This document shows positions 51,658-60,587 of a stretch of DNA of 64,000 bases, piece by piece. The stretch lies in assembly GCF_900113525.1 (NCBI RefSeq), contig NZ_FOPP01000005.1, positions 124,001 through 188,000 on the forward strand, written 5' to 3'. Numbering within the stretch: the first letter of the stretch is position 1; each line of letters starts with the position of its first letter. The position numbers and the translations under genes are program-made. Source of the stretch: Pedobacter insulae (GTDB taxonomy: Bacteria > Bacteroidota > Bacteroidia > Sphingobacteriales > Sphingobacteriaceae). Under the pieces are notes generated by a model, which was given only the letters and a program-made list of their open reading frames with translations, did not search any database and was not told the origin of the DNA.

Positions 51658-53391
51658 ATGAATATTAAACATACTATTTTTCTGGCGGTAATGATGTTTT
51701 ACGCTGGAATTGTAAGCGCTCAAAAACCCGAGAATTTTTTGGCAGCAGTAGGTACCCCGCCAAATCCGAAAGTAACAGTAAGTTGGAATCGTTATAACGA
51801 TTACGCTGCCATCACGGATATCTGTAAAAAGCTAGCCGCTGCCCATCCAAATTTGGTAAAGCTTGAAGCGATGGGAAAATCGTTTCAGGGGAAAGACCTT
51901 TGGGTGATGACAATCAGTGATGCCAAGGTTGGAAATCCCGATAAAAAACCAGCGATGTATATTGATGGAAATATACACTCTAACGAGATCCAGGGAAGTG
52001 AGTTTGCACTCTATACGGCATGGTATTTAGTAGAGATGCACGCTGCAGGTAATAAAGCAATCCAATCCTTACTTGCAGAGAAAACATTTTACATTGCTCC
52101 AACCATTAACCCAGACGCACGGGATCATTTTATACATCAGGCAAATACTGCTCATTCGCCCCGTACAGGCTTAATTCCGATCGATAATGATAGAGACGGT
52201 GGAACAAATGAAGATGGCTTTGACGATTTAGATGGGGACGGGCACATTGTGATGATGCGCCGTAAAAATGTTAATGGCCGTTATAAGGTCGACCCAAGCG
52301 ATAACCGTAGAATGATTATGGTCGGCGGAGAAGAAAAAGGCGAATACGAGCTACTGGGGTCGGAAGGGATCGACAATGATGGTGATGGTTTTGTAAATGA
52401 AGACGGGGAAGGAGCTTATGATCCCAACCGTGATTGGGGATGGAACTGGCAACCAAACTATATTCAGGGAGGAGCCTATAAATACCCATTCTCTATCCCA
52501 GAAAATAGAGCTATTGTTGATTTTGTAATGAAACACCCAAATATTGCTGCGGCACAATCTTACCACAATAACGGAGGCATGATTTTAAGGGGACCGGGTG
52601 CCTTAGAAGATTTGGATACATATAATGCGCAAGATGTTCGCGTTTATGATGCATTAGGAAAGAAAGGTGAGGAAATGTTGCCGGGCTACCGATATTTGGT
52701 GGTTTATAAAGATTTATACTCTGTTTTTGGAGGCGAGTTAGATTGGTTTTACGGTGGTAGAGGAATTTATACCTTTTCTAATGAGTTGTGGACCGGCTAC
52801 TCTATGTACAATAAAAAAGATGGAGAAGACAGCCAAAATCAACTTTACACATTCGATAAAGACCTTTTAATGAAAGATGCTTTTGTAGAATGGCACCCCT
52901 TTAAACACCCAACTTACGGCGATATTGAAATTGGTGGGTTTAAGAAAACTTATACGCGTTTACATCCAGGCTTTTTGTTAGAAAGTGACGCACATCGCAA
53001 TATGGCTTTTAGCGTTTTCCACGCATATAATACACCAAAACTAAGTGTAGGAGAAATAGAGGTGGTTAATATTGGAGGTGGCCTAACTCAAGTAACTGCG
53101 ATTGTGAATAACGAAAGAATGATTCCTACGCATTCTAGTCAGGATGTTAAAAACAACATCGAGACCCCCGATATCATTTCGCTATCTGGAGGTACTGTAG
53201 TTGCAGGAATGACGGTTATGAACCGCGACTTAGGAATTACAACCGAACAAAAAGGTGACCCTGCAAATATCAAAGTCGACAATATTGCAGGACATAGCTA
53301 TGTAACTGTTCGCTGGTTGGTAAAGGGTGGTGCAAAATTTACGGTAAACGTAACTAGTAAAAAAGGCGGAACAGCAAGTAAATCAAACTAA
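51658..53391 (+). CDS. secreted M14 family zinc carboxypeptidase
   Basis: This 577-residue protein has a signal peptide to about GIVSAQ. Zinc ligands His107 and Glu110 are in GNIHSNE, His303 is in SYHNNGG, and the catalytic Glu376 is in FSNELW: a full M14 active site. Two acidic loops, DNDRDGGTNEDG and DNDGDGFVNEDG, resemble calcium-binding repeats and interrupt the fold. A C-terminal beta domain follows. It removes C-terminal residues or cuts peptides outside the cytoplasm. It follows the inactive paralogue and precedes an S9 peptidase, together a secreted peptide-degrading set. Confidence 0.92.
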   Translation: MNIKHTIFLAVMMFYAGIVSAQKPENFLAAVGTPPNPKVTVSWNRYNDYAAITDICKKLAAAHPNLVKLEAMGKSFQGKDLWVMTISDAKVGNPDKKPAMYIDGNIHSNEIQGSEFALYTAWYLVEMHAAGNKAIQSLLAEKTFYIAPTINPDARDHFIHQANTAHSPRTGLIPIDNDRDGGTNEDGFDDLDGDGHIVMMRRKNVNGRYKVDPSDNRRMIMVGGEEKGEYELLGSEGIDNDGDGFVNEDGEGAYDPNRDWGWNWQPNYIQGGAYKYPFSIPENRAIVDFVMKHPNIAAAQSYHNNGGMILRGPGALEDLDTYNAQDVRVYDALGKKGEEMLPGYRYLVVYKDLYSVFGGELDWFYGGRGIYTFSNELWTGYSMYNKKDGEDSQNQLYTFDKDLLMKDAFVEWHPFKHPTYGDIEIGGFKKTYTRLHPGFLLESDAHRNMAFSVFHAYNTPKLSVGEIEVVNIGGGLTQVTAIVNNERMIPTHSSQDVKNNIETPDIISLSGGTVVAGMTVMNRDLGITTEQKGDPANIKVDNIAGHSYVTVRWLVKGGAKFTVNVTSKKGGTASKSN

Positions 53392-53439
53392 TACTAATTT
53401 TGTTGTCCAACGCATCGCGAAGGATTTAAAGATTGAATC

Positions 53440-55821
53440 ATGAAGAAATATATATTAGCACTCCTATTGTTATCGACAGTTGTGCACGCGCAGCAAGTTG
53501 CACCTTTAACAGTTGAGAAAATAATGCGTGATCCGAAATGGATGGGGGTGGCGCCAACGAATTACAAATGGTCTGCAGATAGTAAAACGGTTTTCTTTAC
53601 CTGGAATCCAGAGAGTAAAGAAAAAGACCAGACTTATAGCGTTAGCGTGGTAAATGGGAAGCCAATTTTAGCTGATGATAAAAACATGGCGCAGGAGATT
53701 GGAAATAATTATACTTATAACAACGATCGTAGTTTAGGCCTTTACGAGAAAGGCGGCGATATTTATTTTTATAATTTTAAAACCAAGGTAGAGTCCAGAT
53801 TAACCAATACGGTAGAAAGAGAAAGTGGAGCACGCTTTTTATTTAATAATGAAATTGTTTATCAACGTGGCGATAATGTATTTCAGGTTAACCTTGCGAA
53901 TAGCGAACTTAAACAATTAACCAATTTTGTAAGGGGTAAAAGACCGACAAGTCCCGAAAGGCCTATGGCAAGTGTTCAGGATTCCTGGTTAAAGACTGAT
54001 CAAGCCGAGTTGTTCGATATCATTAAGAAAAGAAATAAAGCGGGTACAAGAAGCGGTATGTTTGGGGGAGGTGGAAGAGGCGGTTTCAATACCAGCTTTA
54101 CACCGCAAAAAATGATCAAAACAATTTATTTGGAGGATAGAATATTAACTAATATTATTGTTAGTCCGGATGGAAGATTTGTTACTTATCGCCTAACAAC
54201 ACCGGTAACCACTAACCATAATATTATTGTTCCTAATTATGTAACTGCTTCTGGTTACACGGAAGATATACCCGGTAGAACTAAGGTTGGGGAAACCCTA
54301 GCGAAATCCGAATCGTTTATTTACGACCAGCAAAGGGATAGTATATATGTTATTCACACAGCCCAAATTCCTGGGATAAAAGACCTGCCTGATTATGTAA
54401 AAGATTATCCCAAACAATTGGAGGAGCGTGCAAAGAAAAATGAAGATAGAAAAGTTAACCTTTTAGGACCAATTTGGAATGAAAGGGGTAGTAATGCGAT
54501 TATAATAGCTGATGCAGCCGATAACAAAGATTTGTGGATATTAAAGCTTAATGCCGCTACTGGCGAAGTGAGTTTATTAGATAGACAAAGAGATGAGGCT
54601 TGGATTGGAGGACCTGGAGTTGGTGGAAGAAGTTTAGGCTGGATAGATCAAAACCGGTTTTACTATCAAAGTGAGGCGACAGGCTACTCTCATGTATATG
54701 TGTGTAATATTGCAACTGGTGAGAAAAAGCAAATAACTTCGGGTAAATGGGAAGTACAAAGCTTGCAATTATCTAAAGATAAGAAAACATTTTATTTGTC
54801 GGGCAACAAGGAACATCCAGGTATTACTCATTTTTATAAGATGAATATCGAAGGGGGAGATTTCGTTCAATTAACTTCGATGAAAGGGGGCAATGAGATT
54901 ACGATGTCACCCGACGAGAAATGGTTAGCGATTAACTATTCTTATATGGACAAGCCATGGGAACTGTACATCCAACCGAATAAGCCCGGAGCCAAAGCGG
55001 TTCAGGTAACTAAGTCTACCTCAACAGAATTTGATTCCTATAAATGGCGTCAACCGGATATGGTTACATTTAAGAATCGCCATGGTGCGGATGTTTATGC
55101 ACGGGTTTATCCGGCTACCAACCCACATCCTAATAAACCAGCGGTCGTGTTTGTACACGGGGCAGGTTATTTACAAAATGTACATTTCTGGTGGAGCCAG
55201 TATTTTAGGGAATATATGTTCAATAACATGTTGGCCGATAATGGCTATACAGTAATTGATATTGATTATACCGCAAGCTCTGGCTACGGTAGAGATCACC
55301 GTACGGGAATTTATCGCGATATGGGAGGTAAAGATTTATCTGATAATGTGGACGGTGTTAAAATGCTAGTGGAAAAATATGGCGTTAATCCTAAACATGT
55401 AGGCTTGTACGGGGGCTCTTACGGTGGTTTCATCACTCTAATGGGTATGTTTAAAGAACCAGAGGTTTTTGCTGCTGGAGCGGCCTTAAGGTCGGTTACT
55501 GATTGGGCGCATTATAATCACGGATACACTTCCAATATTTTGAATGAGCCCGTTAACGACCCGATTGCCTATAAGCGCAGTTCCCCTATTTATTACGCAG
55601 ATAAGTTAAAAGGGAACTTATTAATGGCACACGGTATGGTTGATGTAAATGTAAATTTTCAAGATATTGTGCGTATTACTCAACGCTTTATCGAGCTGGG
55701 AAAAGATAATTGGGAGCTTGCCGTGTACCCGGTAGAAGATCATGGCTTTGTTGAGCCAAGCAGTTGGACCGATGAGTATAAACGGATTTTTAAACTGTTT
55801 GAAACAACGCTGAAGAAATAG
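53440..55821 (+). CDS. S9 family serine peptidase (dipeptidyl-peptidase IV-like)
   Basis: This 793-residue secreted protein has a signal peptide to about VVHAQ. The N-terminal beta-propeller (about 40-520) contains a Gly-rich loop, GMFGGGGRGGFN, near residue 210. The C-terminal alpha/beta hydrolase has nucleophile Ser660 in YGGSYGGF, Asp735 in MVDVNVN and His768 in EDHGF. It probably releases dipeptides or processes short peptides in the periplasm. The gene follows the M14 pair after 48 bases. The inverted-repeat element begins 19 bases after its stop. Confidence 0.93.
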   Translation: MKKYILALLLLSTVVHAQQVAPLTVEKIMRDPKWMGVAPTNYKWSADSKTVFFTWNPESKEKDQTYSVSVVNGKPILADDKNMAQEIGNNYTYNNDRSLGLYEKGGDIYFYNFKTKVESRLTNTVERESGARFLFNNEIVYQRGDNVFQVNLANSELKQLTNFVRGKRPTSPERPMASVQDSWLKTDQAELFDIIKKRNKAGTRSGMFGGGGRGGFNTSFTPQKMIKTIYLEDRILTNIIVSPDGRFVTYRLTTPVTTNHNIIVPNYVTASGYTEDIPGRTKVGETLAKSESFIYDQQRDSIYVIHTAQIPGIKDLPDYVKDYPKQLEERAKKNEDRKVNLLGPIWNERGSNAIIIADAADNKDLWILKLNAATGEVSLLDRQRDEAWIGGPGVGGRSLGWIDQNRFYYQSEATGYSHVYVCNIATGEKKQITSGKWEVQSLQLSKDKKTFYLSGNKEHPGITHFYKMNIEGGDFVQLTSMKGGNEITMSPDEKWLAINYSYMDKPWELYIQPNKPGAKAVQVTKSTSTEFDSYKWRQPDMVTFKNRHGADVYARVYPATNPHPNKPAVVFVHGAGYLQNVHFWWSQYFREYMFNNMLADNGYTVIDIDYTASSGYGRDHRTGIYRDMGGKDLSDNVDGVKMLVEKYGVNPKHVGLYGGSYGGFITLMGMFKEPEVFAAGAALRSVTDWAHYNHGYTSNILNEPVNDPIAYKRSSPIYYADKLKGNLLMAHGMVDVNVNFQDIVRITQRFIELGKDNWELAVYPVEDHGFVEPSSWTDEYKRIFKLFETTLKK

Positions 55822-55839
55822 TCTCGGGTGTGAGAGAAT

Positions 55840-55900
55840 CCGTCATTGCGAGGCACGAAGCAATCTGTGAGATAGATTGCTTCGTGCCTCGCAATGACGG
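55840..55900. repeat. inverted-repeat element, copy 2 (27-bp perfect arms, 7-base loop)
   Basis: The left arm 55840-55866 begins CCGTCATTGCGAGGCACGAA, and the right arm 55874-55900 is its exact reverse complement. The loop is GTGAGAT. It has the same arm sequence as 8423-8449. As RNA it would form a very stable hairpin after the S9 peptidase gene, though without a T run. The rest of the 250-base gap, 55901-56014, shows no gene. Confidence 0.92.
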
Positions 55901-56014
55901 TACTTGCTTGCTAATTTCCATGGCAATAAACCCAGGGCTGATGACTCTGGGTTATTTAAATAGATTTTATCTATAAGCCCATAAAAACTATAGATGGGCA
56001 ATAAGTTAAGCCTC

Positions 56015-56046
56015 GTTGTTTTTGACTTCAATTAGCCGTACCTTTG
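56015..56046 (+). promoter_or_regulatory. promoter of the peroxiredoxin operon
   Basis: GTTG (56015-56018), 20 bases, then TACCTTTG (56039-56046) is the phylum consensus but for one base upstream. It leaves a leader of about 19 bases before the ATG at 56072. Confidence 0.6.
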
Positions 56047-56071
56047 CGCCATAAATAAAAAAATTATAATT

Positions 56072-56710
56072 ATGGCATTTGTAGGAAAAAAGTTCCCTAA
56101 CGTTAGTATTGATGCAATATCTGAAATGGGCGATGATATGAAAATCAATATCTTTGAAGAAGCAGTAAATAAGAAAACTAAAGTATTGTTATTCTGGTAT
56201 CCGAAAGATTTCACTTTTGTTTGTCCAACAGAATTACATGCTTTTCAAGCAGCCCTTCCAGAGTTTGAACAAAGAAATACGATGGTAGTCGGCGCATCAT
56301 GTGATACGAATGAAGTTCACTTTGCTTGGTTAAACACGGCAAAAGATAATGGCGGGATTGAAGGTGTTACCTATCCTCTGTTAGCTGATACACACAGACA
56401 TTTATCTAGCATTTTGGATATCTTGGATCAGGAGGTTAATTACGATGCAGAAGGAAATGAATCATTCGAAGGTTCTAATGTTTCTTACCGCGCAACCTAT
56501 TTAATTGACGAAACGGGTAAGGTATTCCACGAAAGTGTAAACGATATGCCGTTGGGTAGAAATGTTAAAGAATATTTACGCTTAATCGATGCTTATAGCC
56601 ACGTACAAAAACATGGTGAGGTTTGTCCGGCGAATTGGGAAGAAGGTGCAGTTGCGATGAGTGCTGACAGACAAAGTGTTGCAGAGTATTTGAGTGCTCA
56701 TTTAAACTAA
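56072..56710 (+). CDS. peroxiredoxin (AhpC/Prx1 type)
   Basis: This 212-residue typical 2-Cys peroxiredoxin has peroxidatic Cys51 in TFVCPTELHAF and resolving Cys185 in GEVCPANWEEG. It has the GVTYPLLADTHR segment. It reduces hydrogen peroxide and organic hydroperoxides in the cytoplasm. The next gene, eight bases on, is a thioredoxin likely to be its reductant, and a DUF6952 gene follows: a compact three-gene oxidative-stress operon. Confidence 0.95.
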   Translation: MAFVGKKFPNVSIDAISEMGDDMKINIFEEAVNKKTKVLLFWYPKDFTFVCPTELHAFQAALPEFEQRNTMVVGASCDTNEVHFAWLNTAKDNGGIEGVTYPLLADTHRHLSSILDILDQEVNYDAEGNESFEGSNVSYRATYLIDETGKVFHESVNDMPLGRNVKEYLRLIDAYSHVQKHGEVCPANWEEGAVAMSADRQSVAEYLSAHLN

Positions 56711-56718
56711 GTTAAAAG

Positions 56719-57027
56719 ATGTTTTTAGAATTATCAGAAGATAACCTTCAACAGTTTTTGGAAGACAACACCAAAGTAATGGTACAGTATTCAGCCTCAT
56801 GGTGTGGGAATTGTAGAATTATGAAGCCGAAGTTTAAAAAATTAGCTACGGAGAATGAAAGCGTTGCCTTTTTAATGGTAGATGCTGAAAAATATCCAAA
56901 CTCAAGAAAATTTGCAAATGTAGATAATCTACCAACTTTTGCTGCTTTTGAGCATGGCGCTTTAGTAGGTCAAATTCAAACCAACAAGGTTGAGGGGTTG
57001 AATGAGTTGTTTACCAAGATTAAATAA
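56719..57027 (+). CDS. thioredoxin family protein
   Basis: This 102-residue cytoplasmic single thioredoxin domain has the active site SWCGNCRIM (Cys29 and Cys32) and cis-Pro in VDNLPTFAAF. The CGNC pair differs from the CGPC of general thioredoxins and suggests a dedicated partner. Position between peroxiredoxin and DUF6952, with gaps of eight and two bases, makes it the likely electron donor to the peroxiredoxin. Confidence 0.93.
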   Translation: MFLELSEDNLQQFLEDNTKVMVQYSASWCGNCRIMKPKFKKLATENESVAFLMVDAEKYPNSRKFANVDNLPTFAAFEHGALVGQIQTNKVEGLNELFTKIK

Positions 57028-57029
57028 GC

Positions 57030-57278
57030 ATGAAAATTCCGGTAATTAGACAATTATTTCAGAATAGTACGCCCGAAGAATTGGAAACAACCTTAAGCGT
57101 ATTAGAGGGGTTTTGTGAGTTTAGAGGGGTAAGCGAAACCGAAATTGATGTGGCAGGCGAGATGATCACCAATATTTGTGGTGCACTCGAGGTTCATGCC
57201 AAAGTTAAAGACGGCGTTTTAGAAAAAGATGCCTTAAATGCTTTTGCTCAACGCGTAATGGGCTCTATTGATAGATAA
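57030..57278 (+). CDS. DUF6952 family protein
   Basis: This 82-residue, predicted all-helical cytoplasmic protein starts MKIPVIRQLFQN. CEFRGVSETEIDVAGEMITNICGALEVH contains two Cys residues. It belongs to a small family (DUF6952) seen behind peroxiredoxin-thioredoxin pairs in Bacteroidota. Function is unknown. Its strict linkage suggests help or regulation of the peroxide system, which is inference. A strong terminator follows. Confidence 0.8.
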   Translation: MKIPVIRQLFQNSTPEELETTLSVLEGFCEFRGVSETEIDVAGEMITNICGALEVHAKVKDGVLEKDALNAFAQRVMGSIDR

Positions 57279-57283
57279 TTTTA

Positions 57284-57324
57284 CTGGGCTTACGAAACCT
57301 TAAGACTTCGTAAGCCTAGTTTTT
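57284..57324 (+). terminator. intrinsic terminator of the peroxiredoxin operon
   Basis: CTGGGCTTACGAA (57284-57296) pairs with TTCGTAAGCCTAG (57307-57319) with one G-T wobble, followed by TTTTT. It ends the three-gene operon and lies against the stop of the convergent flavin-protein gene. Confidence 0.88.
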
Positions 57325-57859
57325 AAACGTCTAGTTTTCCTTCGATTGAATCGTCTAATGTTTTGCCGATAATTGCGCCGGCAATCATTTTTACAAAAGC
57401 GATTGCGTTACCGTGCTTATTGTCCCAGTAATATCCCTGTGTAGGCTCTACTTTGATGACTGAAATCCGCGGATCGTCTTCGCCTTCTGTGAACCAGACT
57501 TTTAATAGGGGTTCCCAAAGCTCCTTAATTTTAGCTCGGTCTTCTGAAATGGTTGCTATACCATAAATGCTCAGAAAATCCGAATGTTTTGATCCTTGAA
57601 ACAATAGTTGTACAAAAGGATCCACGGCTACTTCGTCATTTTTGTGGCTGTCATTGGCGCTGAGAAACCAAAAATTTCCTTCCTCATCGACTTTTTGAAC
57701 AGACATGGGCCGGGTTGAAGGAGGTAATCCTGTTTTGATGTTGCTGCAAAAGAAGCAACTGCTATTCTTTTCGGTTATTTCTTTTATTCTTTCTGCTGCT
57801 GCGCTGCCTGAAAGATCTTCATGATTTTTTTCGGGTTGTTGTTTATTGATGCTATCCAT
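57323..57859 (-). CDS. pyridoxamine 5'-phosphate oxidase-family general stress protein
   Basis: This 178-residue protein has the split-barrel flavin-binding fold of general stress protein 26. Marks are RPMSVQKVDEEGNFWFLSAN, DPFVQLLFQGSKHSDFLSIYGIATI and LWEPLLKVWFTEGEDDPRISVIKVEP, with a final YYWDNKHGN. It is likely to bind FMN or another flavin, and it is not the true PdxH. No catalytic role is established. It is alone on its strand between the peroxiredoxin operon and the DeoR regulator. Confidence 0.88.
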   Translation of the reverse strand: MDSINKQQPEKNHEDLSGSAAAERIKEITEKNSSCFFCSNIKTGLPPSTRPMSVQKVDEEGNFWFLSANDSHKNDEVAVDPFVQLLFQGSKHSDFLSIYGIATISEDRAKIKELWEPLLKVWFTEGEDDPRISVIKVEPTQGYYWDNKHGNAIAFVKMIAGAIIGKTLDDSIEGKLDV

Positions 57860-57906
57860 AGACTTGAGTTATGAAAAGCTAACAATGAATTTAAGAGATT
57901 GTTTTA

Positions 57907-58671
57907 CTATACAATCGAAATTTTAATCCCCAAACTCTCTAAGCCTTTTCTCATTACTTCAGAAATTCCCCTGTCAGTAATAATATGATCTACTTTGTCG
58001 AGACCACAAATTCTTCCAAAACCACGTTTACCGAACTTGGTAGAATCGGCAAGTACAATGATTTTTTGCGAAGCGGCAATCATTTGACGGTTAAGGTGGG
58101 CTTCCAGGGCATTTGTTGTTGTTAAACCGAATTCTAAATCAATCCCGTCCACACCTAGAAACAACTTGCTGCAATAAGATTCAATAAGCATTCCTTCCGC
58201 ATACGGACCCGTAACGGAAGAGGAGCTTTTTCTTAATACACCCCCCAATTGGATAACTTCAACATTTGTTTGGTGGACGAGTTCCAGGGCAACATTTAAG
58301 GACGCTGTTACGACTGTGAGCGTTTCAACAGGTTGGATGTTTCTTGCAAAAGCTAAAACTGTTGTGCCAGAAGCAATAATAATCGAGTCGTTCTCTTCTA
58401 CAAGTTTAGCTGCAACTTGCCCAATCTGCATTTTCTCTGTCGCCTGGAGCAGCTCCTTTTCATTTACAGGACGATCCACAATATACGGGTTGTTTAAGGT
58501 AGCCCCACCATGCGTTCTGTACAGTAAAGACTTGTCTTCAAGTAATTTTAAATCCTTCCGAATGGTGACAGAAGAAACTTTAAGCTCTTTACATAGGGTC
58601 TGGACATCCAAACTTCCATGTTGCTGAATCTTATTTAAGATATATTGATGTCTCTCTGCAATGCCTATCAT
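57907..58671 (-). CDS. DeoR/GlpR family transcriptional regulator
   Basis: This repressor of about 254 residues has an N-terminal winged HTH (AERHQYILNKI, LDVQTLCKELKVSSVTIRKDLKLLE, RTHGGA). The C-terminal phosphosugar-sensing domain has IIASGTTVLAFARNI and VLADSTKFGKRGFGRICGL. The ATG at 58671 is chosen over one nine codons upstream because MIGIAERHQYIL is the family start. Divergence from glpD suggests control by glycerol 3-phosphate, as for GlpR. Confidence 0.92.
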   Translation of the reverse strand: MIGIAERHQYILNKIQQHGSLDVQTLCKELKVSSVTIRKDLKLLEDKSLLYRTHGGATLNNPYIVDRPVNEKELLQATEKMQIGQVAAKLVEENDSIIIASGTTVLAFARNIQPVETLTVVTASLNVALELVHQTNVEVIQLGGVLRKSSSSVTGPYAEGMLIESYCSKLFLGVDGIDLEFGLTTTNALEAHLNRQMIAASQKIIVLADSTKFGKRGFGRICGLDKVDHIITDRGISEVMRKGLESLGIKISIV

Positions 58672-58706
58672 TTTATGAAGATTAAATCTGGCGTTCAAGA
58701 TAAATA

Positions 58707-58720
58707 TATTTTATAAAATA
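58707..58720. promoter_or_regulatory. 14-bp perfect palindrome between the DeoR regulator and glpD, possible operator
   Basis: TATTTTATAAAATA is a perfect palindrome 36 bases upstream of the regulator start and 128 bases before glpD. It lies in the 177-base divergent region. Being pure A/T, chance occurrence is possible. Confidence 0.3.
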
Positions 58721-58848
58721 AAACATCCCAGGAAGATTAAAAATAATAAGACGAATACTTTTTTATTTAAAAAATTATGTATAGTTTCGTTTATGATAAT
58801 TTAAGCGCGAAACGAAAGTTATCGAAAGATCATTTAAAAAGAGAGTTA

Positions 58849-60459
58849 ATGAACGGAATTGCTTTTAATAGGGAAACTTTTTTAGATCAACTAGCAAATC
58901 GTAGTGATTGGGATGTAATTATTGTCGGGGGTGGGGCTACAGGCCTGGGTGTAGCAGTAGATTCTGCAACCAGAGGCTTCAGTACCTTGCTTTTAGAACA
59001 ATCCGACTTTGCTAAAGGCACTTCAAGCCGTAGTACAAAGTTAGTACATGGTGGCGTGAGGTATTTGGCTCAGGGCGACATAGCTTTGGTGTATGAAGCA
59101 CTGCATGAGCGCGGTTTGTTGCTTAAGAATGCGCCTCATTTAGTGAAGGATCAAGAATTTATTATTCCTATTTATTCTTGGTTTTCCAAATATAAATACC
59201 TTTTAGGATTAACATTTTATGATATGCTGGCGGGTAAAAGTGGTTTTGGTAAATCATCTTTTCTTAAGAAGGAAAAAGTAATTGCTGCGATACCTGGTCT
59301 TAAAGAAAAAGGCTTAATTGGTGGGGTGCGCTATAGTGACGGGCAATTTGATGATGCAAGATTAGCCCTTAACTTAGCACAAACGGCAGCAGAGCACAAT
59401 GGAGTAATTTTAAATTATATGAAAGTTACTTCCCTAACAAAAACTGGAGACAAGGTGTCTGGTGTAATCGCTGAAGATGCTGAGACCGGCAAGTCTTACA
59501 AGTTAAATGCAAAAACAATCGTAAATGCTACAGGAGTATTTGTTGACGAGATCCTAAAGATGGATATGCCTTCTGGCGATCCTTTGGTGAGGCCAAGTCA
59601 GGGAGCACATATTGTTTTAGATCAGTCTTTTTTGCAAGGTGATGCGGCTTTGATGATTCCTAAAACAACTGACGGCCGGGTTTTGTTTGCTGTGCCTTGG
59701 CATGGAAAGGTGTTAGTGGGAACTACTGATACGCCACTAAATGCACATAGCTTGGAACCGGTTGCATTAGCAGAAGAAGTAGATTTTATACTAGCCACGG
59801 CGGGGCAATATCTTACCAAAACGCCAACAAAGCACGATGTACTTTCTGTATTTGCCGGCCTTCGCCCATTAGCTGCCCCAGGGAAAAATACCAATAGCAC
59901 GAAAGAAATTTCAAGAAGCCATAAGTTAATTGTTGCCCAGTCGGGCCTAATTACGATTACGGGCGGTAAGTGGACCACCTATAGAAAAATGGCTATGGAT
60001 GTCTTAGATAAAGCCATAGAGATTGGGCAGCTTGCGGTCAAAAAATGTGTCAGTCAGGACGTACATATCCATGGTTTCCAAAATCAAAGGCTTAAAGACG
60101 ACCTGGCAATTTACGGTAGCGATGCTGATGAAATACGGAAGCTAATGAAAGAAAATCCAGGTCTTTCTAATCCTTTGCACCCAGCTTACAGGTTTAACCA
60201 AGCGGAAGTAGTATGGATGGTAAGGAGCGAAATGGCAAGGACGGTAGAAGATGTTTTAGCAAGAAGAATGAGGGTCTTGTTTTTAGACGCAAAGGGCGCG
60301 ATTGCATTGGCTCCTGCAGTTGCAAAAATTATGGCAAATGAATTGAAAAAGGATGATGGTTGGGTTGATGATCAACTCAGGGCTTTTAATCGTTTAGCAA
60401 GCGCATATTTACTTTATGAAGTTTTAATAACTCAAAAAGAAGTTATGGGAGTAGCATAA
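58849..60459 (+). CDS. glpD: glycerol-3-phosphate dehydrogenase, FAD-dependent
   Basis: This enzyme of about 536 residues oxidises glycerol 3-phosphate to dihydroxyacetone phosphate and feeds electrons to the quinone pool. The FAD motif is VIIVGGGATGLGVAVD. GTSSRSTKLVHGGVRYL and TITGGKWTTYRKMA are GlpD hallmarks, and the C-terminal DAO_C domain ends about residue 530. The ATG at 58849 is preferred over 58777. The upstream 24 codons have no counterpart in the family and contain a promoter-like TAGTTTCG (58782-58789). The divergent DeoR-type gene probably regulates it. Confidence 0.93.
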   Translation: MNGIAFNRETFLDQLANRSDWDVIIVGGGATGLGVAVDSATRGFSTLLLEQSDFAKGTSSRSTKLVHGGVRYLAQGDIALVYEALHERGLLLKNAPHLVKDQEFIIPIYSWFSKYKYLLGLTFYDMLAGKSGFGKSSFLKKEKVIAAIPGLKEKGLIGGVRYSDGQFDDARLALNLAQTAAEHNGVILNYMKVTSLTKTGDKVSGVIAEDAETGKSYKLNAKTIVNATGVFVDEILKMDMPSGDPLVRPSQGAHIVLDQSFLQGDAALMIPKTTDGRVLFAVPWHGKVLVGTTDTPLNAHSLEPVALAEEVDFILATAGQYLTKTPTKHDVLSVFAGLRPLAAPGKNTNSTKEISRSHKLIVAQSGLITITGGKWTTYRKMAMDVLDKAIEIGQLAVKKCVSQDVHIHGFQNQRLKDDLAIYGSDADEIRKLMKENPGLSNPLHPAYRFNQAEVVWMVRSEMARTVEDVLARRMRVLFLDAKGAIALAPAVAKIMANELKKDDGWVDDQLRAFNRLASAYLLYEVLITQKEVMGVA

Positions 60460-60587
60460 ATAGATTTTAACTTAATAGAGATTTAATATAAACTTTACGT
60501 AGAAAAGAGACATTTGTCCCGTTAGTTAAAAATGAAATAAATCGAAACGTAAGTAAACAAAAGAAACTAACCAAAATAAATCAAGTG

